From the NCBI GenBank assembly GCA_003868215.1, contig QWDQ01000008.1, positions 1 through 64,000 on the forward strand: DNA of 64,000 nt, written 5' to 3'. Below are positions 1-13,100 of this stretch, in pieces (positions within the stretch are counted from its first letter, which is position 1; each line of letters starts with the position of its first letter). The position numbers were made by a program, and so were the translations under genes. This DNA comes from Pseudophaeomoniella oleicola. Taxonomy: Eukaryota > Ascomycota > Eurotiomycetes > Phaeomoniellales > Phaeomoniellaceae. The notes under the pieces were generated by a model. It saw only the letters and a program-made list of their open reading frames with translations. It had not been told where the DNA came from and did no database searches.

Positions 1-74
<74 letters not shown>
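1..74. repeat. CT microsatellite
   Basis: An uninterrupted run of 37 CT dinucleotides starts at the first base, so it probably continues outside the window. No gene overlaps it. Confidence 0.97.
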
Positions 75-78
<4 letters not shown>

Positions 79-697
79 TCTTGTACAGCAATAACAATTC
101 TTACCTCTTGAAGAAAGAGAGAATTTCTTCCTGCACCACCAACCAGCCACCAAAATCCTTTTTTCTTTCTCCGGTTTCATTCAAGCTTGGTTTGAGTAGA
201 TATTTCTCATCGTTGTAGCATTGGCATTGGCATTGGCATAGCATTTGCATTAGTACATCAGGGGCAAAAGAAAGCGTCCATGTATATATATGTATATATA
301 TATATGTATATATTTGATAGTAATTCATGTTACTATCAAATTCTCGGTGTCAGAAAAAGGCATTAGGAGGTCAAGAATAAAGATGGCGCCTCCTGCACGT
401 TCGGTACGCTTCCTCGCTTCTTTGCAATGCGTTTTAAAGTGGCCAAGTTAAGAAGACATATTTGGCCGGTAAGACATCCACTGCGACATTAAATAGTGCT
501 CTAGACAATGATATGTATACACTCGTGGTGAACAGATTCAGCAACCGATCTGGTGGAAGTACGAGATTTGTGACCTCATCCAGGTTTGGACATTTTAGGG
601 CGCGTACACTTTATTTTATTCCGATCATATACCAATACCACTACGACATTCCAAACCCCTCGAAGTCGTCTCATCAAATCATTCTTCTACATTGATA
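75..697. other. Intergenic: 5' flank of LisH/WD40 gene
   Basis: No coding region is supported. It holds a short GCATTG tandem (about 220-245), the TATATG tract and the hairpin at 313-340. The last 300 bases are the likely promoter and leader of the gene starting at 698. Confidence 0.5.
313..340. repeat. Perfect 11-bp inverted repeat (hairpin)
   Basis: TTTGATAGTAA at 313-323 is followed by a 6-nt loop and its exact reverse complement at 330-340. It lies just after a TATATG-rich tract (about 281-312) and 360 bases upstream of the LisH/WD40 gene. No T-run follows, so its role is unknown. Confidence 0.8.
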
Positions 698-2529
698 ATG
701 CCTTCGTCTGATTCTCCGGAGATGATTGTAGCCCGATATTTGAAATCGAACAATTATAGCGACGTAAATATCCCATCCAGTTTATCATGAACAGTATACT
801 AATTCTGTCTTCGCTAGACGTTATCTGCATTCTTACAAGAAGCAGGATTGCCTGTTGATGCCGGGACTGCGAAACCTGGAGATTGGACAATCGAAAAGAT
901 CCTTGAAGAGAAGAAACAGTTCGATACCAGCTTGAACTATGAGAAGGTCCCAGAGGGTGATAATGGCAAAGGATGGGCATTGCCAGGTTCGTATCCCTCG
1001 TCTATTACTACGCCAATCTCGCACTCTGTCGACTCCCTGGCTCAATAGTTTCTTACATTACACCGACGGTCAATTCTGAATGTGTCTAATGTCTTGCTAT
1101 AGCACCAAGCCAACCTCATCTCATCACTCCGCCATCCGGGATAGCCAATGTCCTCTGTGTGACTACAGTCCGTTCGTTCAACGATGGTCCCTCAGACTCC
1201 ACCAAAGATATCCTGCTCGTGTCCCTTGCAGATAGAAGTATACATGCAATTACATTCAAGCATGATGGATCGTTCTCAACAGGGTGGAAAGTCGGTCTCT
1301 CCAGCCCTGTTCTCTCAATGGAAGAGACGCCGAATGCACCAGGTTTCCTAACTACCGAAATGTCTGGCAAACTCACCTTTTGGGGATCCGACGGGTTGAG
1401 CGAACCTTCAGATACCCAGGCTGTCAGCAGAACAGATCATCACAAATATGGAGTTAAGGTAGCCACGTTTCTCCACGAAGGCCTTCAATATATCGCTACT
1501 GCAGGCTGGGACAAAAAGGTTTTTATTTATTGCCTGCCCGCCAACTCAGACAGTTCCGTGTCAGATATCCTCTCAACTTCGTCCATTCCATCAGCGAGCT
1601 TGACTCTTCAGACGAACCCAGAATGTCTTCTTTTTGTCACCGATCCAGACACGAAACTACTGTATCTCGTGGTATCCCGTCGAGATTCGACGTATCTATA
1701 CTTCTACTCGCTGACACCGGAGAGGCCTTCCGTGCAATCTCCGATATCATCGCTCTTCACCCTGACTTCTACCTTAATATCCCGCCAAAATCTCTCTCCA
1801 GACTCTTCAGCCTGGATATCGTTCACCCCTGCTCACTTCCTCCCGCACCCTACAGACCCCACGCTCCTCGCGATCGCAACAAATCACGTTCCACACATGA
1901 AACTCCTGATTGTTCGCCTAATATTTCCCTCCACAACCACTCTCCTGCCGGCACTCACACCAACCGATTTCACGTCACTCATCAGCGCACAATTGCCCTC
2001 CACTACCAGCGCAACTCCATCCATCAACCTCAATCCTACCCTCGAATCCAAATCCATCCTCCTACACACGACCACCTCATCTCCGCAAACCCCTTACTCG
2101 ACCCCTCAACTAGCCTGGCGCCCCTCGGGTTCCGGCGTCTGGGTAAACGGCGATGACGGCGTGATCCGCGGCCTCGACATCCACACCGGCAAAGTAGTTT
2201 CCGTCCTCGGAGCAAGAGGAGGCCGACGAGAACCGGATACGTCAACCCACGACCCCGGCACCAAAATCCGCACCCTCTGGGCAGGCGTAATCGACGGCGT
2301 CGGCGAATGCGTCGTCAGCGGAGGCTTTGACAAACAAGTGATCCTTTGGAAAGTGCCTTCCTCTTCCTCTTCCTCTTCTTCTTCTTCTTCTTCTTCTTCT
2401 TCTTCTTCCTCCAACTCTGCAGCCATCCCCTCCACGTCTCCAGCATCCTCCCACCAACCAGAACCGCGAACAGCAGAAGCAGCTCTAGAAAGAATCGAAC
2501 GAAGCGTCCGAGATATCCGACTGAGATAG
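698..2529 (+). CDS. LisH-domain WD40-repeat protein
   Basis: Three exons keep one frame: 698-763, 818-986 and 1103-2529, about 553 residues. The N-terminus reads as a LisH dimerisation motif (MIVARYLKSNNYSD, then TLSAFLQEAGLP across the first intron). The rest looks like a degenerate beta-propeller: strands such as YIATAGWDKKVFIYCLP, GSGVWVNGDDGVIRGLDIHTG and ECVVSGGFDKQVILWKV are typical WD40 blades. A serine homopolymer encoded by a TCT/TCC microsatellite (about 2358-2411) and a charged tail follow the last blade. LisH plus WD40 architecture marks scaffold subunits of larger complexes; which complex cannot be told. The start was chosen because LisH motifs sit at the very N-terminus. Family assignment is firm, function is not. 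Confidence 0.85.
2358..2411 (+). repeat. In-frame TCT/TCC (Ser) microsatellite
   Basis: A pyrimidine triplet run inside the last exon of the LisH/WD40 gene encodes about 18-20 serines. Its length can vary without a frameshift, and it lies outside the propeller core. Confidence 0.9.
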
Positions 2530-3198
2530 TATCTTCTTACCTTTTACCACCATCGGAACAATAGAAGACGTAAGCAGCTCACAGCTTCAGACAGAAATTT
2601 CATCATAATCATTATGAATATTATCATTTCTCGTAGACCAATAAAATAAAAGAAAAGGAAGAAAGAGAAATTGAAACAACTATTGAGTTAGATTGCCCTC
2701 CACTAATTACTACCTACCTAGGTACCTTACCTACCTTAAGTACCTATTTAATTTTGTATATGTTCTCTACCCTCTCTCTATTCTACCCTTGGCCATCAGA
2801 GAGTCCTTGAAGAAATCAATAGGTACCCAGTCATTCATCTATACATAGGTATACATAGGTATACACATATAAATCTATACGGCCTGGGGATCGTATTGGC
2901 AATAGAAAGGGAAGGGAAGAATCTGTGCAATAAAGTAATTAAATACTGGTATGTACATAATATGATATAAGAGGGCTTTGTGAACCAGTGATATATTATT
3001 CCATGTTGCCGACATTAGGTAGGTAGGCTCAACGGTTGGCTTTTATATACAAAGAACGGGAAAAGCGCGCAATTGGACGACGCGAGAGACGCCAGTACAT
3101 AGATACGCGTATATGTTTCTCCTCGTCCTTGAGGCACGGCCGAGGGCCAGTGGAACGCAACGCGAGGTGATACAGTGATGACTGATGACTGGCTCTCT
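2530..3198. other. Intergenic between convergent genes
   Basis: This is the shared 3' flank of the LisH/WD40 gene (+) and the carrier gene (-). It contains a CCTAGG-type motif run near 2715-2750 (TACCTACCTAGGTACC) and a tandem of CATAGGTATA near 2843-2865. No gene is seen. Confidence 0.5.
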
Positions 3199-4350
3199 CT
3201 ACTTCGTCGTGACCGGAAGAACCGTCTTTGATTTCTCAACCGCCTTCTCCGCCACTCCGGCCACGGCCTCTTTCGCCGCTAGAACTCCCCTCGATTTCCG
3301 CATGCGCGCAGCCTGCACGAATAATAGCGCGAAGGCCAACTCCATGCGCTCCTTGGTCATCATCAACAAGCCCTGGACTAAGAGGCCCTTGAGGATCTGC
3401 GGGCCGATACCTTTGAAGAGGGCATGGGGGCCTTCATGGTCGATAATGTAGCGCAGCACTTCGTTAAAGGATTTGAAGGGTTTGCCGGCACGAGCTGGGG
3501 GTGGGCGGGATTGGAGGCCGACTTTAGCGACGATCAGAGGTTGGGTTGCGATGGTGGCGAGGGTTTTGGAAAGGGCACCTAGGACTGTTGTTGGATTTGG
3601 TTAGCGATGGCCGGTAAACAGAGAAAGGGGAGGTCGAGCAGAGCTTACAGAATGCTTCCCAGGGTCTCAGGTTGACCTTTCCGGGAAAGAAAAGCGTTCG
3701 TAATCGCTGGTACGCTCCGTATGTGATGGCTGGATTGACGACGAGCACCAAGCTTGCTTTTAGTCCTCTCCATAGACCGGTAACGCCATCTTCGCTGTCA
3801 ATAACCTCCTTCCCCGTGTCTATGAGGCCCTTCTTCTCCCCTTTGGGCTGGGTTTGCTGCCTCGTGGTGACGACCGATACCGGGATCGTGAAGACCTGGG
3901 CAATTGCACCTGCGATGGCACCTAGCGAAAGCTCGGCAGCAGTACCAGGCGTTGTGGGCACTTTTTGTGACGAAAGATATAGGGTCCTGACTATAGAGTA
4001 CCAGTAGAAATAGGCGAAATTCGTCGAAGCTACCCCAATCAATGCGCCGTTCATGCCAGAGTATAGACCGGATATTCCCTCATCTGCGAATATCTTTTGC
4101 ATGGCATCGATGGTGGACTCATATTGAACGTCTCCCGGAAGTAGCGCAGGGTCCTCTGGTCTTTTTTTGATCTGAACTTGCAGTTTGGTCTTTATTCTGA
4201 GGAAGCTAGGTCAGCTCAGTGGACGAGGCATTGAAGCTGTCCGGCTTACATGTCCAGAGGATATACCATCGCATTGGCGAGGACTGCACCCGTAGCGCCT
4301 GCAACTGCACTACCCCATGGCGGGAGAGATGCTGCTTTACTATCCCCCAT
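3199..4350 (-). CDS. ANT1: Peroxisomal-type adenine nucleotide carrier (mitochondrial carrier family)
   Basis: Three exons on the minus strand: 4350-4250, 4196-3649 and 3584-3199, giving 344 residues. All three carrier repeats are visible through their P-x-[DEx]-x-x signatures: PLDIKTKLQ (formed across intron 1), PVSVVTTRQQ and PLIVAKVGLQ. The first half begins MGDSKAASLPPWGSAVAGATG, the usual start of the Ant1/PMP47 group, which exchanges ATP for AMP across the peroxisomal membrane to feed fatty-acid activation. The second repeat has lost the acidic residue of the signature, which is common in this subgroup. The Lys/Val-rich C-terminal tail is extra. It is divergent from palB with a 524-bp spacer. 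Another carrier substrate is possible, but length and repeat pattern fit Ant1 best. Confidence 0.85.
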
Positions 4351-4874
4351 GTCAAATATTGCAAACGACGCTGAGTCGCTGCCAGAATCGTCCGACTGAG
4401 ATCTTGTAGATTACCGCATGTAATGACGTCGATCTTCGAGGGGAGTGTCTATCCGGATGCTGTCAATAGATGGTGAGCTGGTATAAGGTGTGCTCCAGAA
4501 ACTGCATATAACTTTTCACGTAGAAAAACTATGCTCATAAAACAAGCAAAATCAATCGAATTATATTACAGTGAAGCAAACGTGAAGAGAACAAATGCAC
4601 GCTCAGAAGTTGGGTGTTGAAAGTCGAATGAATGAGCGGAGGAGAGCATTGGTCCCGAAATCCACTGCGCCGAGGTTGTAATTATTGTAAAGCAAAACCC
4701 ACTTTCGGCACTTTATTACAATCGTCATACCGTACTGTGACATTCACCGCAGAGCAGAATCCGGGGTGATACGAGATCTCGGCAACTGGAAACAATACAC
4801 GAGACCCTTGCACGCATCGAAGGGAACTGATGCTCCTTATCAGATCATCGCACATCAGAACACATGTCAGAGCA
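4351..4874. promoter_or_regulatory. Divergent promoter region, carrier / palB
   Basis: This 524-bp spacer separates two divergent starts, so both promoters must lie here. I did not recognise a PacC site (GCCARG) in it. No gene is seen. Confidence 0.4.
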
Positions 4875-7627
4875 ATGTCAGGGCTACCACCCGATGCTCA
4901 GGCATTTCAAGAAAGAGCACGGATTGCTGAGCAACATGTCACCGTCGCTAAAACCAGGGAGGACGCCCTGGAAGCTGCAATTGCGGCGGCCGAATCATAT
5001 ATGCGAGCCATGAAGTTGACAGATAATGCTACCGACAAAAAGGTGCTCGATACCAAGTGCAAAGGATGGATTGATACTGCAGAGAAGATGAAGAACGAAC
5101 GGGACTGGAAAAGCGTATCATCCATCCCTAAAGCAGAAGGCATTTTCTTGAAGAAGCCACTGTCCACGAGGGAGCTCACAACGAAAGAGAAAATCATCAT
5201 TCTTGAAGGCTCGAAGATCAACGGCTTCTTATTTCCTCCCTGGAAAACCGATCCTGTAGATGAAGCCTTCATACTAGTAAAGGGTGAACCGCCCTTTGAA
5301 GATTCCCCTAGACTGGATCTGTCCGATGAACAACTCGATATCTTCGACGGGTGGAAACGTCCCTCGGAGGCCTTCTCAACGGCAGCCGTGACCGATGGAC
5401 ACAAGGAAGATGGGGTTGCCCAAGCGACAATGAAACCCCTGAAGCCTATTGACCTCGTTCAAGATGCTACTTCGGACTGTTCTATCGTTGCAAGTCTTTG
5501 CGCTGGTACAGCTCGAGCATCAAAGGGCCATCTCAAAGTGCGTGTTTCTATTACTTAAACTATTTGGTCCAATCTAACCCCTTCCAGCTTCTATCTATGC
5601 TCATGTTCCCATATGACCATCAAGCAAAGACACCAGCCATCTCACCTTCTGGAAAGTATATATTAAGACTTACCTTTAACGGATGTGAACGGAGGGTAGT
5701 CATTGATGACTTCCTGCCAACATCCAAGACTTCGAGGTATTTGCACGTCATAGACAGGAATAATCCCGGTCTGCTCTGGCCTGCTCTGATGGAGAAGGCG
5801 TATCTCAAAGTTAGAGGAGGATACGATTTTCCAGGAAGCAATTCTGGTACCGATCTTGCAACGCTGACAGGCTGGATACCCGAGCAAGTCTTCTTGCACG
5901 ACGATGATGTTCTTCCAAGGGAGCTGTGGAAACGTGTCTACAGCGCTTTCGGGCATGGAGATGTCCTGATCACTATTGGGACCGGTAAACTGAGCCAGCG
6001 GGAGCAGAGCCAACTTGGCTTGGCGGGTGAACATGACTATGCCATTATCGACATGCGAGAGACCGATGAAACTAGTGAGATGTTGATCAAGAATCCCTGG
6101 TCTGATGGAGAGGTTTGGAAGGGAAAGAGTAGAAAAGAAGAAAGCCAAGCGGACTCAAATCAAGCTTCATTAGAACCCGGTACATTCTGGATGGACTTTG
6201 GAAGTGTGTTCCAGCACTTCGAGAATTTGTACCTCAATTGGAATCCTGGCCTCTTCACTCACCGCGAAGACATTCATTTCACGTGGGATCTCTCCTCAGA
6301 CGAGCCAGAATTGCCAGGGTATTTCAGCTCAAACCCCCAATTTGCCATCAAAACATCCAGCACCGGTCCAGTCTGGCTCTTACTCAGCAAGCACTTCAAG
6401 ACCGGAGAATATTCCTCGAGGGCCCCGTCACATCCAGGGTATATATCGCTCTATCTCTACGCCAACGACGGCCAACAGGTCTTCATCAGCGACGGTGCCA
6501 TTAAACGCGGCCCCTTTGTCGATGCTCCAAACACCCTGCTCAAAGCCGAGCTTCCCAAGAATACCCCTCACACGGTCGTGATAGCATCTCAGTCTCTCCC
6601 GCCCTCCAAATACAACTTCACTCTATCCGCCTTCTCTCGCGCCAGCCTAACACTCTCCCCCGCCCGACCGCGCTACGCCCACACCGTCACAAAGTCCTCG
6701 TTCTGGACCCCTTCTACATCCGGCGGCAATTCCGACTCTCCTTCATACCTGATGAACCCACAGTTCAGCCTCTCCCTCCCGTCCCCCTCCTCAGTAGCCA
6801 TCATGCTTTCAACGCCTCACGCATCCCTCGCAATCCATGCCAAAGTCCTTTTCGCATCCACGAATGCCATGCCCGCATCCTCTCCTCGCCGTCTCACGAC
6901 TCTTCGCTCTCGAGACGTACTCGCCCACACGGGTGAATACCGACGTTTCTGCGTGGTGACAGAAACCCACCTCCCCGCCGGACTATACACGATAATAGTC
7001 TCGACATTCGAACCGCCTCAACAATCATCATCCTCCCACTCCTCTCAATCTTACAAATACAATTTCCTCCTCTCAGCCTCAACCAACACCACAAAACTTC
7101 CCACCCTCTCCCTCCTCCCCTCCGAATCCTCCGGCCGCATCTCCACCCTTGCCCCACCCATCATCCTCCCTCTCCTATCCCATTCTTCCCCTTCTTCCTC
7201 TCCTTCACCCGAACAACAACAAAATCCAATCCGCCTGCTGACCCCTCTCTCCACCCCGCGCCTCAACCGCGCCATCTTCCTCACCCATCCCCCTCTCCCG
7301 TCCTCCATCTCCAATCTAACCCTTCACCTCGAACAATCCCAAGGCCCTTACAAAACCATCCTCACCTCTTCCTCCACAACTTCATCCTCCCCTTCCTCTC
7401 CAATAGCAACCACCACCACCACCATTACCAACCCCCGACTCCCGGACACATCCATCTCCCCCTCACAATGCGACCCCTCAAACGGAGGCCTCTGGCTCGT
7501 CGTCGAATTTTCCTACCGCGGCACCAACAACAACAACAACAACACTAGAAACGAAACAACAATCCAAATCGAAGCCCTGAGCGAAGATAGACTCGACTTT
7601 GGCGCTTGGGGATTCGGATCTGGATGA
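4875..7627 (+). CDS. palB: Calpain-like cysteine protease PalB/Rim13
   Basis: Two exons, 4875-5537 and 5588-7627, about 900 residues. An N-terminal MIT-like helical region (about residues 5-60) is followed by a calpain core with the full triad: Cys202 in SDCSIVASLC, His370 in AGEHDYAII and Asn390 in IKNPWS. The intron falls 19 residues after the Cys. The C-terminal half carries calpain C2-like beta domains and a long Ser/Thr/Pro-rich stretch. PalB acts with ESCRT-III at the plasma membrane or endosome and cleaves the transcription factor PacC at alkaline pH. Aspergillus PalB is slightly shorter (about 840 residues). An in-frame ATG at 4830 would add 15 residues; 4875 is preferred because MSGLPPDAQAF leads straight into the MIT helix. 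Confidence 0.93.
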
Positions 7628-8108
7628 ATATATTCTTTTGGAGCCTTTCTTTTTTTTTTCTTTTTTTTTTCTCTCCATGCAATATCTTGCAATGGCAATG
7701 TCAGTGTCGAGGTCTAGACTGGATTGGATTGGACTGGATTGAATTCGACAAATCGAACCTGATATATGTGTCGTATTACCTACTTATCTTACCTTACCTA
7801 ACATACTTACCTAGGTACCTATACATGTACTTATTCACGGGTTTTTATTCTCGCCATCTACCCGAAGTGTTTGAAGTCATCATGTTACTTTAAGGGTTGC
7901 GATCGAATTGGATATAGGTTCCGAAATACATCTACCTCGATGTGGTATCACTAGTAGTCATACATGAAAGGAAAGAATACACAATATCAAGGAAGAAATC
8001 ATCAAAATCACAGATGCTTGATAATAAAGATAAGAATACAAAACGTCAATTCGTTTCTGTCACAATCAAAAGCTGCCTTTTTCCCACAGTATCTAATGCC
8101 AACAATAT
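7628..8108. other. Intergenic between convergent genes
   Basis: This is the 3' flank of palB (+) and of the unknown gene (-). It holds T-rich tracts at 7645-7671, a TGGATTGGA tandem near 7720-7743 and TTACCTAGGTACCT near 7808-7821. No gene is seen. Confidence 0.5.
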
Positions 8109-10196
8109 CTAATACAAAACCTGAGGCTGCCAGAAATACTGTAGATTGTCATGGTCGTCTTCTTCTTCAATACCTTCCCCATGATATAGATTCTTTGCCA
8201 CGTCTTTCGTCCTCTGGTGGACCGCGAGCGTGGAAATAACTTTCTTACTACGACCGACAATATTTCTGATAGCATCGTCAACAGGACGAACCCCCTTTGT
8301 GTCCCACTTCAGAAGTTGACGGTCAATCTCGTCAAGCTCACTTCCTTCAGAGGGCTCTAGAACACACGGTTCAGCGGATACGCGTACTCCAGTCTCTTCT
8401 CCATTAGTGAGGTTCGCATCCCCTGCTTCAAACATGATCGAGTCCGGGTCACAGGTGTCTTCATGGTCACTTTGTTGCCCTGGATGACTTTGTAGACGTT
8501 CATAGTTTGGTGAGGTGCCAAATCCGGCATGTAAGATTCCTAGGTCTGGTCGTTCACCATGCTGCCACTGCGTGGATCTCACGTTGCCTCTCGTTTTCTC
8601 TCCTTGTCCAAGGAAACTACCGCTATAACGTTGTGCCTGGCTTCCTTCTCCTGTGTTCAGGACTCCGGATGCGTAAAGATGCCTGTCGTAGCTTCTTGAG
8701 ACTGGATTAACTCCAAAGGGGACATCAAGCTGTGGCGCACCCAGGAAAAGGGGTTCATCCGAGACTGGACATTCTTTAGGTTGGCGGAGATCTCGATATT
8801 GCTGCTTAACGGTTGTATGGTTCCAGAGAGGGAGAGGAGTATGGGCTCTATATGCTGCCGGATGCTCTCGACCGTGTATAGTGTGATGCGACATGTCTTC
8901 TGACTCAGCATTTAGCTCTGGATCCTCTAATATCTGCGAAGCCGCCACAAGCACATCCTTCGGAAGATCCTCGGCCACGACATACCCATTGCCTGCAGCA
9001 ACTCCCTCGAACGCATAATCTTGGGTGCAGCACGGTGCCGGTTGTTCGGAGTATATTTCACTACTTGCTCCTTTTCGCGCCAGATCTTTCAGATCGTTCA
9101 AGGTAAGAAGACGCCCATTATGACCAGAGCACAAGTCTGGTGTAACGCAGTGGTGACCAATATGCATTCCAGTTTCAGATTTCGGAAAGGCCTGTTCGTT
9201 CTGCGAACTCAGAATCCCTACATCTTCGAAGGTCCCTGAGATTTTATTGTCAACAGCACCTAAAGATAGTATGTCCTCTACGGGAAATATACTACCTTTA
9301 TACTTGCCTGCCGAAATAGAGCTTCTCGGAAGCCGTGCAGGACTACTAGACCAGCTATAGTATGTCGTAGTTCTATCAAGCGAAAGCTGGCCAGGCAAAG
9401 CTAAATGATCTGCCTCACGTTGTTTCTTCACTGATCTGCCTTCAAGGTGGTGACAACCTGATTTATCAGAATATACTGAAACAATCTTCTGGGGGCAACC
9501 ATATTGAGCGACTTCGGATTTTTCAAAAGACGTTGAATTGACCTGGCCGTCTTTGTGCAGTCCTTCATTAGGATGATTAGCATCTGCCCACGATCGCCGA
9601 TGGTCCAAGGTGCGTGAGGCTTTTGCAAAATAGTTTGACACTTCATTGGCCCCCTCCTGGTTCGGCTTTTCCCTTCCCGCTTTGGCCTGCAGCATCCTGG
9701 TCCGGTCCTGGTCACGTTTTGTAAGGAAATCTATATCGGCAAAAGTAAGGTCTGGCACTAGAGAAGTTCAGCAGGTGGTCTGGTCCATAGAAAAGGGCAC
9801 ACACATCCTGCCTGATAGGATAGATTAGAACATTTTCCCTTCGCAAGAAAGCCAACACCGACGTTGGGCCGTAACTGGTGGTAGTATCAGCCCAAGTATT
9901 GAACGACAGTAAATGGAACTATACATACAGACAACCTCTCAGTGTCAACATTGGATGCTTTAAAATCATGGTTTATCGTGGCACCTGATTTCTTTCTGTG
10001 CCTCTTCTGGGTTCGCTTGTTCCCATGTGTCCGCTGATTGGTGGCCCTGTCAGCCTTCAAGACGTATTTATCGGCTCGAGTCTTTCGCCTGGATCTTTTT
10101 CGGTAAGGGTTGGGAGACGACTTTGGTGTAACTAACCAAGTGCACTGTCAGTGGGAATTACAATCGAAGATACATGTCAGCATTCACTGGGTCCAT
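8109..10196 (-). CDS. Basic fungal protein of unknown function
   Basis: Four exons keep a single frame: 10196-10188 (tentative 9-nt start exon, MDP), 10144-9929, 9874-9805 and 9757-8109, about 647 residues. Residues 15-35 are strongly basic with a YRKRSRRKTRADKY core that I recall from conserved hypothetical proteins of ascomycetes. Two more conserved-looking pieces follow, LRPNVGVGFLAKGK and GLPDLTFADIDFL. That the second is assembled exactly across a 48-nt intron supports the model. The remaining 500 residues are hydrophilic and low in structure, ending in an acidic stretch (EGIEEEDDHDN). The basic patch could be a nuclear targeting or nucleic-acid-binding segment; that is inference. Only the first exon is in doubt; the other junctions are well supported. 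Confidence 0.65.
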
Positions 10197-13100
10197 AACA
10201 GTGCCCATACCAACAACGTACCTCCCTGAACAACGTGCCTTGTATTCCTCTGGGGCGATACTTTATCTAGTTCAGTGTACGCACTGGTCAGTACTTGAGC
10301 AAGCGTCGTTGGCCCATGTTGGAGTCCTACCTTTTCGCGCAGCTTGTTCAACTAGTATCCTGGGTAGATTAGTCTTATATGCTCATTTCTAGTTGAGCTA
10401 ATAGCACCTACGACGATTCTCCTTTCCCCCCAAGGTTGCCGCTCCTCGCTGAGGACTGCTTGGCCTGCTGCTCGTAGGGTTGCTCTGTTGTTACCCTAGT
10501 ATCTTTAAGCCACGCTCGGATGCGATCATTTGTAGCCATCTAGAGTGGTCAGGACGTAATATCAAAACCCTGAAAGCACGACGTGAAAGCAAATGTAGGC
10601 CCTCGTCCTTCAATCTTTGTTCTTGGCATGACATTCACCTAGGTGGGAAGCCCAAATTCATGAAGGCATTTGGTCGGAATAGTTGCGCACCTTCCTTCCG
10701 GCTCTAGTAAGATACCGGAGAGCAGAAGGCAGGTGCAACAAGTCACCAGAGCAAGCAGGACGAGAAGATTTCTGAGAAGTAACCAGTAATGGATTGAACA
10801 GGAAGGGAGATTGGGTACAAGTGCAGATCAAGCGTCGTGTCACAGGAGTAGACGTTGCTATGCCAGCGCTCTTTCCGTCGCAGTCTGCACTATCCGTGAG
10901 CGCGATTAGTCACACCTCGCAGAGGACTCCGATCCAATCTACAGGTTGTACAGCCAGGCGATCTTGTTCAGCGGTGAGCAGAGTCTGTGTGTGCCTCTTC
11001 TGCCAGACATTCACCCATGGATAATTGTCGTTTGCACACATCTTTGCATGGGAGAACCGATAGGGTTGGTTTACACCGTCACAGTGAAATGAGCGGCACT
11101 AATATTCCTTCCCTACCATAGCCGACAGAGGAAATCACGGCCAGTTGGAAAGGGTGACGCGGCAGACCAACGTCATGGCTGCAATGCTTGGAAAGAAGCG
11201 GTAGGAGAGAAAATCAGAAATGGCGGTGATGGACTGAGATTGAAACACGATGTAGGTGTTGATCGTGCGTGCGCTTCTACGAATGTGATGAAAACTGAGA
11301 GCGATAAGCAATATTCTAGACCGCCATAAGAGGAGAAAATGGTCAACCTTAACACCAGTTCTCTCCGTTCGTATGCGGTGTATCTAACAACAGGCTGCCA
11401 CCTTCCCCCCCTGCATTGTGCTCGCAAATTGGTATCACTAAAATGGTGACTTACACGGAGAATGCGGCTTGAGTGCAGGTGTGCATCTCAGGGAGAAGTA
11501 ATAGTAATACGCAGTTGCGGTGAGATTCGAAGAGACAGCGAGTAGGAGATCAACGGCAACTACTACTCAAACTACAGCAACTGGACGGGTGTTGATAAGA
11601 TCGCTTTTCCATGAAATACTGGGTATTTGTAAGACGTCCGTATGCACTCACATTGTTACCTGCCTTTACCGAGACTCACGGAAAGCCATACAATGAATGA
11701 ATGGAACAGTAGTGATCACTAACAAGTACCAAAGAGGTATATGCCCCCAACGTATGCATTTTAGAACTTCATTTGCCGGTATAGGTGCCTTATGACACAT
11801 GAACGGTATGTTATCCTTTTCTCTAAATTTTCTACGATATCATCTCGAGCTTGGGAATGACTTAGCTGTGATGATGATCTATACGTCCCGTCCTTCAGTC
11901 TCGCAGGAGCACTTTCAAAAGCTGTCTACTCTTCGTTTCTTGACATTTGGCAGATGTACTCAACCGTACCAGCCGATGAATAGTGCTATACATGATACGA
12001 TAGTGACGACGGTGAAACAAGCTACGCCCTCAAGTATTCACGTTTTGGAAGTCTGCTTGCGTTTCCAAAAGGGGACATAAGTCACTGCTTCAACGTGACC
12101 TGCCTCCGCGGGCCTTTCCCTGCCCTTGTCATGTTGGCCATTGATCACGGACCACTCTGTGGTGTCAATTTTGCGGGAGATGAAGGAGCCATGTGTGGCA
12201 TGTGGCAATCTATGGGGGCCGGCAGCGTTCTTTCGGCCATGAAACAGGTGGTAGGGCAGTTTGCGATCCTTACTTGTACATTGCCCGGGTGCTTTTGGGG
12301 GCCGAAGAAATGATTCCGAGCGAGTGGGTCGGCATAAGCTGATCGTTCCATCATTTCTGCAGCCCTATAAGGCTAATCGACGGAGTCTGACGGTTGACCG
12401 TCAGGGGTTGAGGTCTGCTACGCACAATGAAAGTTCTCTCATTCAGAAACACAACTCTCGCCGTGCTGGCTACCCCATTTCTCTGGCAACTGGAAATATT
12501 CTTGATAAGGATCTGCTCGCATTCGGTCGATCAGTAGCCTCGCCGTGATGCCGAGCTAAAGTCATGCTGCAGGGCCGGCTCTTTTGATGGTGGCTCAATC
12601 GCTTGCACGGAATGCAGCAAGTACGTGTACTACCGACCTTAGAGTCCAGTAGGCAGGTAATCGTACACGTTGCGCTCAGCTTTGACTAGGGCTGTACAAG
12701 GTGCCATTTGGGAGATCCAGTCTTCACCCCCGCCTTCACTTGTGGGTTTGCAGTGAGCAGCAAATGCATTGACCATCTGACTCCAACAATGGCGTCGCTG
12801 AGTGCGCCACGCGTTGAGTCTGGTAGGATAAAATCTACCATATGTGATCCATGTCGAGTAGCGTAAGTGCGGGTATGCATGTAGATATCGTTGTGATGCC
12901 GGTTCATTTCAGCAGATTCAGTCCCTTGGAAGTCGATCACACGTCAATCTTTCATTGAATTCACAGAACATACCTGAGGGTACATAGTACCTATACGATA
13001 CAATAAGACCATCCCTGTCTCCTTTCACCCTACGCAAATTTGCAAAGACCAGGGATGCTGTCCATCCGGCACCGGCGAACACACTTACTTTTGCGCCCAT

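Noticed and set aside
2106-2457. Glu-rich and Arg-rich frames opposite the Ser run of the LisH/WD40 gene
   Set aside because: They are antisense readings of a TCT/TCC microsatellite.
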